A DNA stretch of 64,000 bases from Streptomyces sp. DH41 (GTDB lineage Bacteria; Actinomycetota; Actinomycetes; Streptomycetales; Streptomycetaceae), in assembly GCF_029813785.1 (NCBI RefSeq), contig NZ_JARVKY010000021.1, positions 1-64,000 of the forward strand, given 5' to 3'. Below are positions 61,295-64,000 of this stretch, piece by piece (within the stretch, counting starts at the first letter, position 1; the number at the start of each line of letters is the position of its first letter). The translations under genes and the position numbers were made by a program. The notes beneath the pieces are model-generated. The model was not told the origin of the DNA. It made no database searches and saw nothing but the letters and a program-made list of their open reading frames with translations.

Positions 61295-63358
61295 CTACGT
61301 CGACGACGAGGGGTCCTTCGCCCTGCCGTCCTGTGCCGGGCCGCGCCGGACCGCGCCGGGCGCGCTCCAGTCCTGCCGCTTGCGGGCCCGGCGCCTGGCG
61401 GCCTCGGACGACTGGAGCTGGTAGGGGACGGAGGTGACCATGACGCCGGGGGTGAAGAGGAGACGGCCCTTGAGGCGCAGCGCGCTCTGGTTGTGCAGCA
61501 GCTGCTCGTACCAGTGGCCGACCACGTACTCGGGGATGATGACCGAGACCGCGTCCCGCGGGGACTCCTTGCGCAGGCTCTTGACGTACTCGATGACCGG
61601 GCGCGTGATCTCGCGGTACGGCGAGTCCAGCACCTTCAGCGGTACGGCGATGCCGCGCCGCTCCCACTCCTCGCGCAGCGCCTTGGTCTCCGCCGGGTCG
61701 ACGTTGACGCTGAGCGCCTCCAGGGTGTCGGAGCGCATCAGCTTGGCGTAGGCGAGGGCGCGCAGGGTGGGGCGGTGGATCTTGGAGATCAGGACGACCG
61801 AGTGGACGCGGGAGGGACGCACCATGTCGTCGGTCTGCGCCTCGTCGGGGTCCTCGGGGGCGGCGATCTCCTCGGAGACACGGTCGTAGTGCTTGCGGAT
61901 CGCCGTCATCGTCGCGAAGAAGATGCACATGCCCAGCAGGGCGACCCAGGCGCCGTGCGTGAACTTCGTGGCCAGGACGACGACCAGGACGAGTCCGGTG
62001 AAGAAGGCTCCGAAGGCGTTGATCGCGCGCGAGCGGATCATGCGGCGGCGCTTGGCCTGGTCCCGTTCGGTGGCCAGGTGGCGGTTCCAGTGGCGGACCA
62101 TGCCGATCTGGCTCAGCGTGAAGGAGACGAACACTCCGACGATGTAGAGCTGGATCAGGCGGGTGGAGTCGGCGCCGTAGACGAAGACCAGGAGCATGGC
62201 CGCGCCGGCGAGGAGCACGATGCCGTTGGAGAAGGCCAGGCGGTCGCCGCGCGTGTGCAGCTGGCGCGGCAGGTAGCGGTCCTGGGCGAGGATCGAGCCG
62301 AGCAGCGGGAAGCCGTTGTACGCGGTGTTCGCGGCGAGGAAGAGGACCAGGGCGGTGGCGGCGGCCAGGACGATGAACAGGAAGCTGCCCTCGCCGAAGA
62401 CCGCCTCGGCGACCTGCGAGATCACCGGGTGCTGAACGTAGTCCGCGCCGAGCGGGACGCCGTTGTGGAGGAGGTCGGTGGCCGGGTTCTCCGACATGCG
62501 GACGTCGGTGGCGGCGGCCAGCGCGATGATCCCGCAGAACATGGTGACGGCGAGCAGGCCCATCATCGCGAGGGTGTTCCCCGCGTTCTTCGACTTGGGC
62601 TTGCGGAAGGCCGGGACGCCGTTGGAGATCGCCTCGACACCGGTCAGGGCGGCGCAGCCGGAGGAGAAGGCGCGCAGCAGGAGGAAGACCAGCGCGAAGC
62701 CGGCCAGGCCGCCGTGTTCCGGTTTGATCTCGTAGTCCGCCGTCGGAGAGCGCATGGTGTCGTCGAGCACCAGGCCGCGGAAGGCGCCCCACGCGATCAT
62801 GATGAAGACGCCCGCGACGAAGACGTACGTCGGAATCGCGAACAGGGTGCCCGACTCCCTGACCCCGCGCAGGTTCATCAGCGTCAGCAGCAGGATCACG
62901 GCGATCGCGCAGAGCACCTTGTGCTCGACGACGAAGGGGATGGCGGAGCCGAGGTTCTCGATGCCGGAGGAGATGGAGACGGCGACGGTCAGGACGTAGT
63001 CCACCAGCAGCGCGCTCGCCACCGTCAGGCCGGCCTTGGGCCCGAGGTTGGTGTTCGCGACCTCGTAGTCCCCGCCGCCGCTCGGGTAGGCGTGCACGTT
63101 CTGCCGGTAGGAGGCGACCACGGTGAACATCAGCACGACGACCGCGACCGCGATCCAGGGGCTGAAGTGGTACGCCGACACGCCCGCGATGGACAGGACC
63201 AGCAGCACCTCGCCAGGCGCGTACGCCACGGAGGAGAGCGGGTCGGAGGCGAAGACGGGGAGGGCGATGCGCTTCGGCAGGAGCGTTTCCCCCAGCCGGT
63301 CACTGCGCAGTGCGCGCCCGATCAGAATCCGCTTGGGCACGTCGGTCAGTTTGGACAC
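61295..63358 (-). CDS. APC-family amino acid permease
   Basis: 687 aa from GTG 63358 (VSKLTDVPKRILIGRALRSD, the usual start of these proteins). About 12 spans beginning PLSSVAYAPGEVLLVLSIAG, with GGGDYEVANTNLG and SSGCAALTGVEAISNGVPAF, then a soluble C-terminal region of about 180 residues (VLISKIHRPTLRALAYAKL). Related to putative potassium/amino acid transporters with a cytosolic tail. A TACGAT -10-like box 8 nt before GTG and lack of a ribosome site suggest leaderless translation. Confidence 0.9.
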   Translation of the reverse strand: MSKLTDVPKRILIGRALRSDRLGETLLPKRIALPVFASDPLSSVAYAPGEVLLVLSIAGVSAYHFSPWIAVAVVVLMFTVVASYRQNVHAYPSGGGDYEVANTNLGPKAGLTVASALLVDYVLTVAVSISSGIENLGSAIPFVVEHKVLCAIAVILLLTLMNLRGVRESGTLFAIPTYVFVAGVFIMIAWGAFRGLVLDDTMRSPTADYEIKPEHGGLAGFALVFLLLRAFSSGCAALTGVEAISNGVPAFRKPKSKNAGNTLAMMGLLAVTMFCGIIALAAATDVRMSENPATDLLHNGVPLGADYVQHPVISQVAEAVFGEGSFLFIVLAAATALVLFLAANTAYNGFPLLGSILAQDRYLPRQLHTRGDRLAFSNGIVLLAGAAMLLVFVYGADSTRLIQLYIVGVFVSFTLSQIGMVRHWNRHLATERDQAKRRRMIRSRAINAFGAFFTGLVLVVVLATKFTHGAWVALLGMCIFFATMTAIRKHYDRVSEEIAAPEDPDEAQTDDMVRPSRVHSVVLISKIHRPTLRALAYAKLMRSDTLEALSVNVDPAETKALREEWERRGIAVPLKVLDSPYREITRPVIEYVKSLRKESPRDAVSVIIPEYVVGHWYEQLLHNQSALRLKGRLLFTPGVMVTSVPYQLQSSEAARRRARKRQDWSAPGAVRRGPAQDGRAKDPSSST

Positions 63359-63583
63359 AACAGAGGATCGTAAGCGTTCGAACGGGCGCCCGCCCACCCG
63401 CCACCCCCGATCGGCCCGCCGTCTGCTCTACGGGTGAATTCGGGGGGTCGCTCGGCTGCGGATTCCGCAGGTTACGGGGTTCGCATGCCTATATGGCTGC
63501 CTACTTGGCTGCTCATACGGCAAGCATCGTTTCCGATTGCCGTTCCGTTCCGCCGGCCGGCCGTCGCAGCCCATGGAGGTCCC

Positions 63584-63697
63584 ATGCACCTGAGCGCAGA
63601 ACTGATCGGGGGCGCCGTCACGCTTCTCGGCCTCGTGACCCTCACTCTCGCCAGCATCCGCAGCATCGGCCGGCGGAGGTCGTCGGCCAGAGGGTGA
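63584..63697 (+). CDS. Tiny single-span membrane protein
   Basis: 37 aa: hydrophobic segment LIGGAVTLLGLVTLTLASIR then basic tail GRRRSSARG. GGAGGT lies 3 nt before ATG 63584, close but strong. Function unknown; could be a chance frame. Confidence 0.5.
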   Translation: MHLSAELIGGAVTLLGLVTLTLASIRSIGRRRSSARG

Positions 63698-63777
63698 GAC
63701 GGCTCCTGCGGCCCCTGGAGGCTTGCGGATACGTTGGGTGCGGGCGGGGGTCGCCGGCCTTCCCTCCGGCCAGGACA

Positions 63778-63841
63778 CCGGATTCCCGGACGGGACGCCG
63801 GGTTCCCGTCCGGTACGCCGGATTCCCGGCCGGGAATCCGG
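63778..63841. repeat. 20-bp GC-rich tandem repeat with palindrome
   Basis: Three units of about 20 bp (CCGGATTCCCGGACGGGACG and variants) at 63778, 63798 and 63818, and a start of a fourth. The last unit closes into a perfect 24-bp palindrome (63818-63841). Confidence 0.75.
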
Positions 63842-64000
63842 CTTCCGGGGCCCCGAGAGGCATCAGCGTCGGTACTCACCGGCATGATGTCCCCTGCGGC
63901 CCGGACACCGGCCGCGACGTGTCGCCAGGCGAGCCGAAAGAGAGACATGAGCAGGACATCCACAGAGGCCGGCGGGCCCGCGGAAAGCGGGGTGTGAGGC

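Noticed and set aside
63778..63841. CRISPR array
   Set aside because: Units are contiguous with no spacers and no cas genes are present.

Overview
The window is high-GC actinobacterial DNA, almost certainly Streptomyces. Codon third positions are G/C rich, GTG and TTG starts are common, and the content is typical: lipoproteins with CBM13 modules, a DUF397 gene, a LuxR-LAL regulator, MsiK-type sugar ABC systems without their own ATPase, and a xylanase almost identical in layout to S. lividans XlnA (477 aa). Much of the region is accessory: catabolic, resistance and regulatory cassettes separated by gene debris.

Layout. 0.05-7.0 kb: mannoside-type locus of LacI regulator, GH2 beta-mannosidase-like enzyme and, divergently, binding protein plus two permeases; two copies of TNNACCGGTNNA lie in the shared promoter. 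7.1-11.1 kb: two Atu4866-domain proteins flanking a NarL-type response regulator and a histidine kinase that carries a second, degenerate membrane/DHp half. 11.5-13.4 kb: O-methyltransferase, small membrane protein and a frameshifted DUF397 gene. 13.5-19.0 kb: large LuxR-LAL regulator divergent from a tightly overlapping NTF2-like / Vat-type acetyltransferase / virginiamycin B lyase operon, followed by DUF5701: both streptogramin components would be inactivated. 19.2-20.8 kb: TetR and NmrA/SDR pair with two operator-like palindromes. 20.9-22.5 kb: C39-like protein and the broken end of a FecCD siderophore permease. 22.8-26.3 kb: three-gene WXG100-like / large alpha-helical protein / lipoprotein operon. 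27.0-31.4 kb: DUF2798 protein, GH62 arabinofuranosidase and divergent GH10 xylanase xlnA with repeated CGAAANNTTCG-like boxes between them. 31.7-34.1 kb: Zur-box, cysteine-free L32 paralogue, COG0523 metallochaperone GTPase, LCM-like methyltransferase. 34.3-35.8 kb: graveyard of iron-siderophore binding protein, rhodanese and AraC fragments. 35.9-40.9 kb: His-rich methyltransferase, XRE-cupin regulator, thioredoxin-reductase-like flavoprotein, 14-TM drug exporter and a thioredoxin that has lost both active-site cysteines. 41.0-45.6 kb: serine recombinase scrap, MMPL transporter and two-component system. 45.7-46.5 kb: decayed IS630-type element with 26-bp inverted repeats.

46.7-59.9 kb is the most striking block. 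It is bounded by 68-bp direct repeats (66/68 identical) made from the 3' end of the 23S rRNA m5U methyltransferase-type gene at 59.85-61.2 kb, with paired GAGCGTCA repeats near both ends. This is the architecture of a site-specific integration, but no integrase is visible. Its cargo reads as an alpha-1,6-glucan (dextran) utilisation cassette: ROK regulator, GH13 oligo-1,6-glucosidase with the Asp-Val signature, lipoprotein binding protein and two permeases, and a secreted GH49 dextranase with CBM13. One motif, CGGTTACKTAA, occurs upstream of both the GH13 gene and the GH49 gene. A DoxX protein, an AA10 copper monooxygenase, a small kinase and a RHH/Doc toxin-antitoxin pair complete it. 59.8-63.7 kb returns to chromosome-like genes (RNA methyltransferase, APC permease, tiny membrane protein) and a 20-bp GC-rich tandem repeat.

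All functional names rest on reading motifs by eye; no database search was run.
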